DNA of 64,000 bases from Tausonia pullulans (GCA_951802195.1 OX637626.1:1-64000); one strand, 5' to 3'; counted from the first letter of the stretch, positions 31,773 through 44,960 are shown. The notes: generated by a model not told the origin, from the letters alone. Program-made: numbers and translations.

Positions 31773-32317
31773 GCGAGGGACACTGCGATGCCATGTGATG
31801 ACGAGGGAACGCTGGTGCAACGAGTGAGCCCGCCGGACTGATGGGCGATGTTGGTTGAAGGCCGGGGTGGTGGCATGAGAAAGAGGCTCCGACGGCCCGT
31901 CCAGAGTGAAGAACGTGCGTCCGCGAGGCGAGACGCGCGCGGAGCGCTCGGTTTCGGCCCCTCATCTTCGCTGGTCCCACACGCGCGCGTTCTCCGCTTC
32001 TCTGAGCGGGCGAGCCGGTCAGCTTCTCTCTTCCACCCAGACCGGCCGCGACATCGCACAACTCCTTCTACCAGCGAGCGAGCCAGCACCACCACCGTCT
32101 CTCGTCGCCTCGCCACGCAGTCTAGGCCAGGCCCGCCGCCCCCACTTGCGAACGTGCGTGCACCCTCTCGCGCTGGCCCCCGCACAGCCGACCAGGCCTC
32201 CGCCCCGCCCGCGTCCAACAACCACCGTCAGTCTCGTGCGACCCTGCCCGCCGCCGGGCTTCCATCCCCTCCAAACCTCCTAGCAGCCCAGCTCCCAAGA
32301 GCGGTCCCTTTCTCAAG
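31773..32317. other. Intergenic, RAD30 3' flank and PHO81 upstream region
   Basis: About 545 bp, GC-rich, no gene seen. The long minus-strand open frame across 31259-32221 is a codon-bias shadow. Confidence 0.5.
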
Positions 32318-35300
32318 ATGAAGGTTGGTTGCGTGTGCGCGGAGGGGTCGCTCGTCGATGCGCTCTCCCCCGCTGATGGCCGTTGTCGGCTACTTCGTCT
32401 CGTCTCCCTTAGTTTGGCAAGCAGATCCAGAGCCAGCAGATCCCGGGGTTTACGTCCTACTATCTCGACTACAAGGTCCGCCTGCTCGTCTGCCTGTCTG
32501 CCTGCCTGCCTGGGCTCCGCGTCGCGTCCTGACTCGCTCGACCGCGACCTCACTACTACAGTTCCTCAAGAAGGTCGGTGCTCGCCGAGACGATGGATGG
32601 CTCTCCATCGACGCCTCATCATCCTACTTTCTCTGGCTGGCGAGCTGACTGGTCTGACATGACCTTTCATTTCTCAACACCGCTGGCTACCCAGATCATC
32701 AACTCGCTCGATCGACCGGCGTCTGAGCTGGCCGCCCTCGCTGCTGGAATCCGGCCGGCCTCCGCGACACCGCTCCTCTCGTCGTCCTCTTCCGGCCACT
32801 CGACGGTTCATGATCCGCTGTCCGAGACGGCCCTTCCGCCGCCGTTCTCCCAACCGGATTCCAACGGCATCCTGCCCGCCGAGGAAGACGAGGGCCCCTT
32901 GCCGCCGAGCTCGACGCCCCCGACGCCTTCATTTGGCGCGAATCGGCGCGGCTCCCGCGACGGCTTCTTCACTACCGTCGGTGCCAACCACCCGAATGGC
33001 GTCAAGCAGGCAGAATCCGAGACGCTCCTCGCCCATCGGACCGTCTTCTTCTTCAAGCTCGAGCGTGAGATGGAAAAGGTGCGTTGACGTGAGGCAGCGT
33101 TGTTACACGACGCGCCGGGTGACACGCTATTAGTGAACTCAGCTGATGCTGATCCCCCTCACCCCCTCACCCCCCTCCCTGACCCCTCTCCCTCACAGAT
33201 CAACGCATTTTACCTTCAGAAGGAGCGAGACCTCCGGCTTCGGCTCCTCACCCTCATCTCGGCCCGGAAACGACTTCTCCGGTCCTCCCGAGGCGCCCTG
33301 CCGTCCGAAGGCGCGAGCGCTGCGTCTGGGAGTGGTCAGGTCGAGTGGAAGGCTCTCGAGGAGGGCTGGCGCGTCTTTGAGCGGGATCTTGGGAAGCTCC
33401 AGGTGCGCGGATCGAGGTTGCAAGGGGCAGGGTGGCATCGAGACGTGCTGACTTGACTGACTCCTCCGCCACCCTTTACCAGCAATTTATCGAGATCAAC
33501 GCTATCGGCTTCCGCAAGATTCTAAAAAAATGGGACAAGCGGAGCAAGAGCAGTACCAAGGAGCTCTACCTCCAGAGGCAGGTAGAGGTTCAGCCGTGTT
33601 TCAATCGCCAGGTTCGTTCCGCATGCACAGGCAAGCGCATGGCCGCGGCTGCTGACAGGTCGCTCGCTCGCTCGCTCTTCTGCCCCAGTTTATCGCGCGG
33701 CTCTCCGATATCGTCGCGGCCAATCTGCTCGACATTATAACGGACGACGACCTCCTAGGGACGGAGCTTGCGACCGATCTCCCGGACGATGCGCTCGACT
33801 CGCGGCTCAAGTTTGACATCTCGGCGGACGCCTCGCTGGACGCGCTCTCAGACCTGGACTCGGACCTCGCAGACGCCTTGTCAACGCGTGACCGGGAAAC
33901 GATCCTCCGAGCATTTGTCCAAGTGACAGAAGATTCGCGAGCTCTTTCGGACAACCGGGCCGAGGTTGAGCGCATCCTCTGGAAGGGCGTACTCGAAGTG
34001 GGTGAGGACATGGTCGATGCGGTCGTCGCCGTCATCGGCCCCGCGCTCGGTTGGCATGCTGTCGACGCGATCAATGGTCGGACGCTCCTCCACCAGGCGT
34101 CCATCACGGGCAGCCTTGGCTTTGCCCGACACTGCGTCGAGCGCGGCATTGACATCTCTCGTCGGGATTCTTACGACCGGACGGCACTTCATTACGCGAC
34201 GATGAACGGCCACGCCTCGCTCGTCTCGTTCCTCCTCTCCTCCCGGGCGGACCCTTCGGCCGTCGATATGGACGGCTACACTCCCCTGATCCACTCGATC
34301 GTCAACGGCCAAATCGACTGCGTCCGGATCCTTCTCGATCTGGCCTCTCCGACCATCATCGAGCCGACCGCTGTCTCCAACGACCTCATCCCGCTCTCGC
34401 TCGCCTGCCAGCACGGCCACCTCGAGGTGGCCCGTCTCCTCCTACGCAAGGGCGCCAAGACCCTTCCCAACTCCGAGGGTCTCTACCCGCAGCATCTTGC
34501 CGCCCGTGATGGCCACGACGATATCTGCGAGCTCCTCGTCCGTGAGGGCGGGCCTGCTGCCGGAGGCAAAGACCGCGCCGATAAGTACAATGAATGGGTG
34601 GGTGCAGTCGCTCAAGTCTATCTCACCACACCGCACTGACCCGAGTTCGCTTCAGACCCCACTCTTCCACGCTGCGACAGGAGACGCCCCAAGTCACGTG
34701 CGTTGCGTGCAAGTCCTCGTCGACGCCGGCTGCGACGTCAACGCCATCGACGAGTACGGCAAGACGTCGCTGTTCTACGCCGCCTACTATGGAGTACGTG
34801 ACGGTTCGGGCTTATGGAACATGCTCTCGTGCGCTCACACTCCTCCTTGCTCGTTCTCCAGCACGTCGGCTCAGTCGACATCCTCCTCCGCGCGGGCGCT
34901 GTCGTCACCGCCAACAAGCTCGGCTTTAACTCGCGAGGCAAGGCCGTCCCGCCCCCGCTGACCACGAGCATTGCCTCGCTCGAGAGCCAAACGACGAGCT
35001 TGTCGCCAGGCTCGGACCTCGATCCGTTGGATCTCGATGATCCGATGGACGGCGACGGTGATGGTGACCTCATCCCGAGCTTGTCGCTGCCTCCACCCAT
35101 CGTCCCTCTCCAGATCTACGGACACAATTAGTGCGTGCTCTGCCTGTGGTTCTAGTGCGCGGTCGCTCCATCTCTTCGCTGATATGTTGGAACTCTCACA
35201 TTAGTCTCGACAAGCGCTGCCTCGTTCAACTCTCGCTCGGGCACCCCTTCTCCCGCTCTGCCTCCCTCCACGGGCCCTCGCCGCCAGCTGTCAAACTCTA

Positions 35301-36712
35301 CGGCACCAGCGGTTCCAGTGGGCGCGGCCAGGCCAACTCGTGGTCCTCACTCAAGCTTGTCATGACCTCGAAGCCGGACGTAACATCCGTCCCGCACAGC
35401 GTCATTCTCCCGCTCGCCGATGAGCGAGAGGTCTTTGGCTTTCAGGTTGCCGCAGAGAGTCTCCCGCATTTCTCCCTCGACTTTTCACTCTACCCGACGT
35501 TCGGCTCCAAACTCATCGGCCGGGCGGTCCTTCTCGCGTCCTCGTTAGATAACATCAAGACCCACCAGCACTTTGTCATCCCGCTTATGGACCACCACCT
35601 CAAAATCATCGGCGAGGTCGCCTTTGAGCTCAGCGTCGTTCGGCCATTTGTTGGCGTCCAACTCGAGATCGGCGGTCGCGTCGAGACGTATTGGAAGTCG
35701 ACGACAGTCCCCTCCTTCTCCGGATTCTCCCAGGACCACGGTCGCCAGTTCCAGCCCCACCGCCCCCTCTCGATCTCGACGTCTTCGCCGCTCCTCACAG
35801 GCGCGCCGGGTCCGCCACCACCTGTCCTGGGCGGGGCGTCCGACAACGGGCTTGTGACATCGACCTCGCTCGCGGGTGAGTACGTCAACGTCATCGTCCA
35901 GGTGACGTCAGATCTCGTCCCCGTCGTGTACTACGACTGGGCGTTGCCCGTCGATGGCTTCCAGCTCGGCGTCGCCGACGTCAAGAGCGCCGACTTTGCG
36001 GGGCTTGCAAGTCGGACTGGACGGACGCTCCAGGCGCGGACAGAGATGCTCGACGATCAGTCATCTGCCGCGGACTGGTTCAAGGTGATGGAATCGTCTA
36101 TGGCGACGCTAGAGCAAGTCATGGCGGTGAGTGGGCCCTCTGTATACCGTACGAGAGTGGCTTAAGCTGAACCACATGTTGTCCCAGATCTTGCCCCTCA
36201 GTCTCGGCGTCAATCTCGAGCTCCGATACACGTCCTCGAACGATGCGCGCCGGCTAGGCTTGAGTAACGTCATCGAGATCAACGCCTTTGTCGACTCGAT
36301 CCTCCAGGTCGTTTACGAGGCGGGCAAGGCCTCCCCGCCCTCTTACCTCGCCCCATCCACGGCCTCGTCGTCGTCTTCGACGAGACGGAATCGCAAGATT
36401 GTTTTCTCGGCCTTCGATCCAAACGTCTCCTGTGCGTCGGACGCTTGCCCAGGTTTTTTCCCTAGAATCCTCACTGACGCGGCGTGTTTTCTCTCGCTCC
36501 AGCGTTCATCACCTTTAAACAGCCCAACTACGCCGTCTTCTTTGCGTCCCATTGCGGCCTCTCGCGCACGCGAGGCAAGGATGAGATCATCCCTCTACCT
36601 GCGGAGATTGACGAGGAGGACGACAAGCGGTGTATGTCTGTCCGGGAGGCGGTCAAGTTTGCCAAGGCCAACAGTCTGCTGGGCGTCATGCTCGACGCGG
36701 CGCTCCTCGTAC

Positions 36713-36748
<36 letters not shown>

Positions 36749-37085
36749 CTGCCCATCTTGTCGTTCTTGGGTAACACCATCATCTGACCGATCGGGGTCT
36801 ATTCTTCTCTGTAGGCCCAGGTCCCGCACCTCATCTACTCGGTCAAGGAGTCGGGCCTCCTCCTCGCGACCTTTGGCCGGGATCACGATGTGGCGCTCCT
36901 CGCATCAGGCCCAGGGATCGAGGGCGTCCCGACCGTGGACGCCTGCCTGAAGAACGGGTGTGTCTCTCTCCCTCCCTCCCTCCCTCCCTCGCTTGCTCCC
37001 CCACCCTCGACTGGCTGGCTGACGACCCAACCCACCTCTCTATGACCCTCGTCAAACCGACAGCGTGATAGTGTATTCGTTCTGA
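32318..37085 (+). CDS. PHO81: PHO81/NUC-2-like SPX-ankyrin-GDPD phosphate regulator
   Basis: Starts at the ATG at 32318; the first coding exon is only ATGAAG, then |TTTGGCAAGCAG. The SPX domain has MKFGKQIQSQQIPGF, SYYLDYK, FLKKIINSL, FFFKLEREMEKINAFYLQKE, and FIEINAIGFRKILKKWDKRS with the basic phosphate/inositol-polyphosphate surface. An ankyrin array follows, with at least five repeats (GRTLLHQASITGSLGFARHC, DRTALHYATMNGHASLVSFL, GYTPLIHSIVNGQIDCVRIL, LIPLSLACQHGHLEVARLLL, KTSLFYAAYYGHVGSVDILL). A C2/beta-rich region and a C-terminal GDPD-like domain (SFITFKQPNYAVFFASHCG, EAVKFAKANSLLGVMLDAAL) complete it; the end is NGVIVYSF. In yeast and Neurospora this architecture inhibits the Pho80-Pho85 kinase under phosphate starvation. 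Gde1 is the alternative; the weak GDPD part favours Pho81. A (ct)n tract fills an intron near 36714-36743. Confidence 0.87.
36714..36743. repeat. (CT)n microsatellite in a PHO81 intron
   Basis: About 15 uninterrupted ct units directly after a gtacgt-type donor. Intronic. Confidence 0.85.
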
Positions 37086-37306
37086 TGGCAGCTAGCAAAG
37101 AGGGGTCTATATAGTGTGTATTCATTCCGTCAACGTATGAGTTTGCCCTAGAACCGCAGTTGTTGTCTTCCGGGCTTGCACATGAGAGAGAGGAGGAGCT
37201 CATGGAGATCTTTGCAGAGGAGCACGGACGTTCGACCATGAGAGAATCAAAGAGAAATGTTAAGGAAGACCGAGGGAAAGAGGTGACAAAGGGAGACGAA
37301 AGAGAA

Positions 37307-37347
<41 letters not shown>

Positions 37348-37517
37348 GTGGAGGGGCAGGCAGTACAGACACACGGGAGGAGGGAAGAGAACAAGGAAGA
37401 GTAAAGGATCGGACGGATAGAGAAAGGAGACAGGGGAAGAGAGAAAGCACGAGAGAGAGAAAGCAAGAGGGAGAAACCGGGGAGAACACGATCAAGGAAA
37501 GGAGGGAGCGGCCCAGA
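37086..37517. other. Convergent 3' flank with a long polypurine tract
   Basis: About 430 bp between the PHO81 and SIN3 stop codons. From about 37170 to 37500 the plus strand is nearly all purine. It includes a (ga)n run at about 37311-37336 followed by a G run of about a dozen bases. No gene is supported. Confidence 0.7.
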
Positions 37518-40500
37518 TCAAGCACCACCGGCCTCGATCTTGGCGGTCGTCTCGCCATTCGCGATGACAGGAGCTGCCGTCGCCGGGGCGGTGCTGCTGC
37601 CACTGTTGTTGCTTATCGCCTCAGAGCCAACGCCAGCCCCACCGCCCGTCTTGCTCTCGAGCCACCTCTCCAGCTTCTCCTTGCTCTCCTTCCTCCGTCT
37701 CGCCACCTCCTCCGCCCGCTTCTCCTCCTCGGCGCGTGTCACGCGGCGCTTGTAGAAGTCCTCGGTGTTCTCAACGTAGAGCAGCTTATACGACCCGATG
37801 CAGACTTTGACCTCGAGCCCGGACTCGGCGATGAAGGATCCGGGCGAGGGCGCCGGCGGGAGCGGCTGCTTTGTCCGCTTGAGGAACGGGTGGGCAACGC
37901 GCGAGGGAAGGCCCTCGGTCGGGTGGGAGAGGATGAAGCTCTCGAGGTAAGTCTTCCACTTCTCTTCCGAGGTGATGCCCTCGTCGACCGTGAGATCGTC
38001 CGTGCCGAGGAGTTGGATGAGAAGCGACTTGCTCTTCTCAACCTGAGGGAGGCAAGTGTGGGGTCAGCACGCGAAACTTTTTTTTTTCCTTTCCTTGCTG
38101 GCACCACACTCACCCATTCAATTCGGTAGAGGTTCTCATCAGCGCCCGTGACCATCTCGGCCGTCTGGCGGTAGTGGATCTGCTGCCGGGCGTCCGTCGT
38201 CGTCCTCTCGCGGTCGGCCTCGAGGAGGCGAACGAGTTCTTGCGACTTGGAGTCCGAGGAGACGACAAGGACCTGGGAAGAGAATGAGAGCGGGTCAGGG
38301 GGATCGACACAAAGAAGCCGAGCCGCGTGCGCGACCCACCTGCTTGACGATGACCGCAACGAGCTTATCGAGCGTAAAGCTGACAAACGCCTGGGTTCCG
38401 AACATGTGACGCATCGTCTCCTCAAAGAATGCCTGATCAATCTCGTTGTCGAACAGCTTCTCGCACAGGTCGAGGAGGTGCTCGTAGAAATGCGTTGACG
38501 GGTTGACGCCCTCGGTGAGTAGAGGGGAGGGTCCACCGACGTCGTTAAGGCCGAGCTCGACGGCGAGCGGGTTGATGAGCTGGGCTTTTTGGGCCGAGAG
38601 CTGCTTGCCAATAAGCTTGAGGCTCTCGAGCCGGTTGTACAGCATCTACGAGCGAAGTCAAATCAATCGGAATGTGCTCTCTCTCTCATCTCATGACCGC
38701 TCGACTCACCTGGAGCAGCCGGAAGAGGCAATAGATCGGCGAGTTGGCAAACATGTTGATCTTGCGAGGCGCGGCCGGTTTGGCATCCTTAGTCTCGCCG
38801 TTGGTAGCAGCCTCCGCAGCAGCAACCGAAGCCGAGCGCGACGCTGCGACGCCGTTAGGGTCGGCCGGGCTCGCGACGCTCTCCTGCATGGCGATCCAGG
38901 TGCTCGCGCCGCCGTCGTTAGCAACCGGGGCAGCAGTCGAGGAGGACGATAAGGGCCCAACGGGCGCAGTGCCAGGAACGGTAGGGTCCGTAGAAGAGGC
39001 AGCTTTTGGGGAGGGGTCGACAGCCATGCCGTTGGGGTCCTCAGCGGCAGCGGCGGAAGAAACAGGCGTAAGGGCAGTCCCAGCGACAGCGCCCTCGGCG
39101 ACGGTAGTAGAGACAATGCCCTCCGTCGAAGCAGCGGCAAGCTGCTCGGCAGTCGTCGTAACCTCAGCGGAAGACGCCGAGGTCTCCGTGGCCTCCGTCG
39201 CGGCTGGGGTGGCAGGCGCGGCGCCGCCAGTAGCAGCAGCAGCCTCGGGCTCCGGAGTGTCGACCGCCATGGCGTCGTCCGCGACAGGCGTAACAGCGGG
39301 AGCGACAGCGGCAACAGCCGGCACGCTCGAGGGACCCGGAGTCGCCGAAGGTGAGTCACGGCCGCGACCGTTGGCTGAAGGCGTGACGGCGCCCTTGAGC
39401 AGCTTCTTGCGAAGGTCTCCGGCGGCCTTCTTGAGCTTACGGGCCGACGCCGATGAGTTGTCGTCTTCCTCCTCGCCCATGCCGCTCGCGGCATCGCTCA
39501 TGCCGTCAACGTCGCTCTCGCCGTCGCCGCTGCCCCCGGAGAGATTGGGGATCTCGAACGCAAGGTCAAATTCGTCCCGGTCGAAGAGGAAGAACGTTGG
39601 CACAAACTCTCGGAGGAACGCCTCGACGCCTTCGCGATCGCGAGTGGAGAGCCCTCCTGGCGCACGGTCAAGGTAGGAGAAGACGAGCTTGAGGCAGTCC
39701 TGGAGGACGGCGGTGTCCTCGATTGTGTACGAGTACTGGAACTTGTTGCGGAAGCTGAGCGTCGGGTCTAGGAGCGCCTCGCGCCGCTGAACCTGCTCCC
39801 GACGGAGGGCCTCGATCTCAGAGATGAGTGACTTGGTAGTGATGGCTTTCTTGTCGTTCGCCTTGAACGAGACGCCCTGGTGGTCGAGCGACTTGTAGAA
39901 ATTCTTGGCGTCAACCTCGCGCCAGACCTTGTTCCACTCCCGCTGGGCTTTCTTCCATTCTTCGTCCTTGAGCTTGAGCCGAGCAAGCACGACAGGGACG
40001 GCAACCGTCGGGTTGTCGTGGAGGGCACCGATGACCTCAAGTCCCGCATCCTTGCCATAGATCTTCTTGATGATCCGCTGGTAGATCGACTTGGATTGTC
40101 CGCCGAGCCCGGGCTTGAGCCGGAAGCCCTGCTTCTCCTCCGGCGACATCGTCTGGATCCGGCTAGCGATCGGCTCGAGCAAGGCGATCGTCCGGAGGTT
40201 GGCCTCAATGTGGTAGTCGTACTCATGGCGTTCCTCTTCGGCGCGGTGGAGGGCGTCCTCGTACATGTTCTTCTTGTGTGCTACAAACGGCGGGGCGTCC
40301 TCCGAGAGCGACGTCGGGTGCGAAACCCACTCGTCGTTGAGAACGTCCCAGCACATAGGGTCCCGACCGGAGCAAGAGAGGTTGACCTCCGACTTGGGGA
40401 GCTTGCGGTACGACGCCCCAAACGCCTTACAGCTATTGAGATCGACCCGAGGTCGGTCTGCCGCTGGGTTATTGTCGAGAACGCCATCAAGTCCAGCTCC

Positions 40501-43083
40501 AGCGCCGAGAATACCGCCGCTCCCGTTGAGGCCGTACTGTCCGCCGACACCGCGAATGCCACCCCTTCCTGCTTGGTCGTCGCCGACGAGGACGCGGAAT
40601 TGGTTCCAAATCTCGCCGGACTCGCCAATGAAGAGCGCCGCGCGCTCGACGAGGACTTTGCTGTCGATGATGTCCTGGACAAAGAGGTTGAGGAGCTTGA
40701 GGAACTCGTGGTACGTATTCTTGTCCTCGATGAACTTCTTGACTCGCTCGAAGAATGCGATCTCGTCGGGCGAGGCGAGCGAGCCGCCGGCGTTGTGGGC
40801 CGAGCTGAACGAGGGGAAATGCTGAACCGGCGCGGCCGGGTACTCCTCGACGGGTGGGGAAGCCTCGGCCTTGTGGTGATGCTTGGACTTCTTGGCCTGT
40901 GGATGGGGGGGGGGGGAAAGGCTCCGTCAGTGGCTGGTACCCATTGGAAGTGAACGAACGACGACGAGACGGGCGCACCTTGGTGCCCGCGGCCGTCTCC
41001 TTGACGTCCTTCGCCGCCTGTCTCTTCTTCTTCTCCACCTCCCTCTGAGCCTTGAGCTCCTGCTTTTCCTTCTTGCTCGGCGGGTAGTTCTGCGCACCAG
41101 CAGCACCACCCGCCGCGGCCGCTCCTCCTGCTCCTCCTCCAGCAGCACGCGCCGCGCCAGCCTTGTCAGCCGCCGCTTGCTGGCCGCCTTGCTGGCCCTT
41201 GCCAACCGCCGTCGCAGCTCCTGAGCCACTAGCGACAGATGCCTCAGGGACGCCAGCGCCGGAGCCAGACCCGGCCCCTCCAACAGCACTACCGCCGGCA
41301 GCCGCGCTGTTGAGGCCAATCTGGCCGAACGCGGCGAAGAGGCCAGTCGAGGGGGCAGCTCCGCCCGCCGAGGTGTCCGGGAGGAACTGGGAGAACTCGT
41401 CGAGGAGGTCGGGGGCGCTCTGGAAGAGCGTCGTGACAGCGGCGTAGACCTGGCGGAGGAGCGGGGGTCAGCCGAGGAAGTCGTGCAGTGCAAGTCGGAG
41501 GGAGACAACTCGCCTCGCGGATTGGCTTGTGGTCCTTCTGGTACGTCTGCAAAATCTCGAGGAACTGCTTGTACTTGTCTGGGTCCGAGTGGAACCGGTT
41601 CTTGATCTTGTTGACATAGGCGATCGCGTGGTTGAACTCGATCTGAGGCTGTTGGCGACCTCCCCGAGCGTCGGCGGTCGCTCCGCCCGCCCCTGCTGCC
41701 GACTGAGGGTCAACGACCGCAACACTGGGGTGAGAGGAAGCCGCCTGCTGCTGCTGAGAAGTGGCGGCCGCCGACTCGTCGTGCCCGCCAGCCGGACCCT
41801 TGACATCCTGCCCCTGCTCCGCTGCCGCGTTCGAAGCTGAGACGGCCGCGAGCCCCGCCGAGAACTGGCCCGCGATGTGGCTGATGGTTCCGTTGGGCGT
41901 GATGACGGTGATGAGGCCGCGCTCGTCGCCCTCGGCGCCCTGACATTCGATGCGGTAGCCGGGGGGGAGGAAGGTGTTGAACCCTTGGATGAGGAATGGA
42001 TGGCCTCGGAAGAGGGAGGACACGCGGTCGATGACGCCGGGGGTGTCGATGCTGATGAGAGAGAGGAGAGTGGTCAGGACATGGACAGGAATACAGGTGA
42101 CGTGCCGAGAAGACGGCCGAGCGAGACAGGAAGGGTGAGGGGCGACGCACATCTGGCCCTTGAACTCCTTCATGACGTCGAGGAACCGGTTGTAGACGTC
42201 CGGCTGGTCATGGAACTGGACCTGTGGGAGAGAGGAGGAGGGAGGAAGAGACGGCGACGTCAGACGGCTGAGCTGAAGAGAGAAGCAAAGCGAGCGATCC
42301 CGGGGAGGGGAGACTGGGGGAAAGAAGGGCTGCCTCGGAGAGAGCCGCCGCTAGGCGCCGGCTGGCAGCGGGGCGAGGTCGGCCGCTTCGCCTCCCCCCA
42401 CGCCCCTTCCTTCCCATGCGAAAGAGAGAGCAAGACAGCATCCAGCCGAGCAGGCGTCTGCCGGGGCTCGTCCTCCCACCGCCACGCACGACGGGGCGTG
42501 CCCGGGGTGAGGCCGCTCCAGCCAAACCCTCGCGCCCATCGGGCGGGCCGGCCAGCAGCTCCCCCACCGCCGCCTTCGCGGAGCGAGCCAGCGACCACGC
42601 GTCCTGCGAGCGACTCACCTTGACCTGGTCCAGATACGTGAGCGCATCCCTGCCATGGACAACCACCACGTTAGCCCTCGGTCACCCCACACATGCAACA
42701 AGCTTGACTCACCTGACGTTGAGCGGCCGGTAGGCACTCCCCGCCTCGGGCGGCGGCGGCTGCTGTTGCACCGGCGGCGGCGGCGGCGGCTGAGGCTGCT
42801 GATCGCGCTCGCCAAATATCTTGCCGCGCGACCGGGGGGCCGACGCACCTTGCTGCTGCTGCTGCATCTCCTGCGCCTCCTGCTGCTGCTGGGGAACGGC
42901 AGCCGCAGTGGGCGCTGGCGGGAGCGGGGGGGGCGGCGGCGGCGGTGGGGGAGCTTGCGGGTGGTTGGAATCGAGCTGCTGGTGCGGGTGGAGCGGGTGT
43001 TGCTGGTGGTGAAGCTGCTGCGGCTGGTGTTGCTGCTGCTGCTGATGGTGTGGATGCTGGGGGTGCGCCGGGGGTTCGGCCAT
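37518..43083 (-). CDS. SIN3: SIN3 transcriptional corepressor scaffold
   Basis: Start taken at the ATG at 43083 (MAEPPAHPQHPHHQQQ); an in-frame ATG at 43278 is also possible. The N-terminus is rich in Gln, His and Pro. PAH1 spans LNVRDALTYLDQVKVQFHDQ to GFNTFLPPGYRIECQG. PAH2 spans EFNHAIAYVNKIKNRFHSDP to DEFSQFLPDTS. PAH3 begins EIAFFERVKKFIEDKNTYHE. The HDAC-interaction domain has SCKAFGASYRKLPKSEVNLS, CWDVLNDEWVSHPTS and FVAHKKNMYEDALHRAEEER. A long Ala/Thr/Ser-rich acidic region (38750-39490) precedes the C-terminal part. The protein ends in a charged coil, EEKRAEEVARRRKESKEKLE and a Gly/Ser tail. Sin3 bridges DNA-bound repressors to the Rpd3 deacetylase in the nucleus. Introns are few and short. 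Confidence 0.92.
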
Positions 43084-43514
43084 GGCGAGGGGATGGGGGG
43101 AGGGGGATGACGGTCGATGTTGGTGAGAGGTGAAAGGGCGAGAGCGGCGGGCAGGCGGCGAGAAGGGTGATGCGATCCCAGGCAGCCGAACGGACCCCCT
43201 GGCTCCGTTGCCATCGCAACCGGCAAGTGCATCGATCTTCACCCTCTTCTTGCGCATCGGTCTATCAGCATATGACATGCCCTTCTGAGCTTTCGATTGC
43301 CCCGAAAGAAGAGAGCCAGATCGGCGGATGGCCACGCGTCTCCCTCTTCTCAGCGGGTCGCGCGACGGCGACGCCGGCCCTGGGCGCCCGTCTCTTCTCT
43401 TTCCCCTTGACCATCAGACCGCCCGCCGTCACTCTCCTCTCTTCGTCCCGGTCGCTTGTTCGCGTCTCTCTAGCCTTCGGATCCTCAGCCGCCCGGTTCT
43501 TTCAGCACACCAAC
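43084..43514. promoter_or_regulatory. SIN3/bL9m divergent promoter region
   Basis: About 430 bp between the chosen starts. Up to 195 bp of it could code an N-terminal extension of SIN3 if the ATG at 43278 is used (MSYADRPMRKKRVKIDALAG). Confidence 0.45.
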
Positions 43515-44556
43515 ATGGCGTCTCTCCTCCGAAGCCCGGCCTTCGGGGCCGCCGCGTCTTCCTCGGCTGGCTCCTCGTCTTCCTTCCTTTCCCTCACCCC
43601 GGCGCCGGTCCTCGTCGTGCGTGTCGTGTCGTCCCCCACGGACCCTGCCTTCTCTCGAGCTCTCTGTGTGCTATACTCAGGCTGAACCCTCTTCTCCCTG
43701 CCACGCCGCCTGGTCTCGCTCGCCTCCGACCTTCGATTTCTCGCTGCTCCTAGCGCTATCGGTCCAAGGCCCGGACGAAGAGGTCGGTCCCCTTCAAGGT
43801 CGTCAACCCAAGCAAGCTCGCGAACGACAAGCGGTCGATCCCCGTCCAGCTCATCCAGGACCACGAGAAGCTCGGTGACGTCGGTACGTCCGGGTCGCTC
43901 GCTCGCTTGCTTCTCCCTCGACGCGTTGCGTTGTGTCGTACGCGCGCGCGCGCGCGCACTTCTCGACTGACCACCCACCCTCTTCCCCCTGCCATCTTTC
44001 CTCCCCAGGCTCCATCGTGGCCGTCAACAAGACCCACGCGATGGAGACCCTCTACCGCTCCAACATCGCCGCCCCCATCGTCCGGGGTACCTCCGGCCAC
44101 CCGCTCCTGCCTGCCCCGCAAGCCCTCCCCATCCAGACAGCCCTCTACTCCGACCCATCCATCGCCTCGTTGCTCGAGCGGGGGTTCCCGGCGCTGGAGA
44201 TGGCGCGGGCTGGGGAGTGTGAGGTGTTGAGGAGGGGCCTGCCGTCCGGGTTCCAGGTGAAGGAGAGGCTGCGGAAGAGGGAGGTGAAGGCCGAGGTCAC
44301 ACGATGGCTCGCCCGGGAGCGGGGGATCGTCATCGAGTCGGAAGAGGACTGGGAGAGCGAGGAGGTGAGGCAGTACATGAAGGAGAGGGAGGCGGAGATG
44401 GACAGGAAGAAGATCGAGGTCGCTCTCAAGAAGGGAGGCAAGGGGCCGACGTCCGAGGAGCAGCAGGCGAGGGAGGAGAGGAAGGCGATCTACGAGGCAA
44501 GGGTCCAGGAGCGGGTGATGGTGCTTAGGGATCTGCATGGGGTGCTCGAGGCATGA
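43515..44556 (+). CDS. MRPL50: Mitochondrial large-subunit ribosomal protein bL9m
   Basis: Three exons, 43515-43616, 43754-43883 and 44009-44556, 780 nt in all (259 residues). The leader MASLLRSPAFGAAASSSAGS is a plausible mitochondrial presequence. The bL9 domain is visible as KRSVPFKVVNPS, then IPVQLIQDHEKLGDVGSIVA and VNKTHAMETLYRSNIAAPI, which align with the bacterial L9 start (a leucine-rich strand, then LG..G..V.V...YA...L.P...A). A charged helical C-terminal extension of about 120 residues (ERLRKREVKAEVTRWLARER, EVRQYMKEREAEMDRKKIEV) is beyond bacterial L9. The symbol follows the yeast bL9m name. Confidence 0.75.
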
Positions 44557-44960
44557 ACTTGATTCCTCTTTGATTCTTGCGTGGTCCTTGGGAAAGGTGG
44601 GGTTCCCTCTTGTGTACAACGACGCGCTGCTCACGAGGGAAAGCACGGAGGGCCTCCCTATACTGCGCTCATCATTGCCTATTCTAAGTGAGCCAGTAAG
44701 CGAGGAAGAATGACCTCCCATCAGCCTTGTTTCTCGAGTGGCCGAACGGGGCGAGGGGTGAAGCGAAGGGTAGAGTGTCAAGGACAGCGCGCGCTTTCGT
44801 CGAGGACTTGAGAAAGGAGGAGACACCCCTACTGCGTCCATCTAGACATGTAGGAAATCTAGCCCATGCATATAGAAGGATCCTCATATCAATGAAAGAA
44901 ATGAACCAGCGCTGCCCTGCTGATGTACCCATCAGCCTTGTGGCGACTCTAGGTCGTCCA
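44557..44960. other. Convergent 3' flank, no gene
   Basis: About 400 bp between the bL9m stop and the end of family member A. Nothing supported. Confidence 0.45.

Noticed and set aside
31259-32221. 320-residue minus-strand open frame over RAD30 and PHO81 upstream sequence
   Set aside because: Antisense to the well-supported RAD30 end; Arg/Ala-rich with no domain.
38744-39676. Long plus-strand open frame over SIN3
   Set aside because: Antisense shadow of the Ala/Ser-rich SIN3 coding exon created by GC-rich third positions.
42759-43040. CAG/CTG and CCG-rich tracts as possible expandable repeats
   Set aside because: They encode the Gln/Pro/His-rich N-terminus of SIN3, are interrupted, and need no separate explanation.
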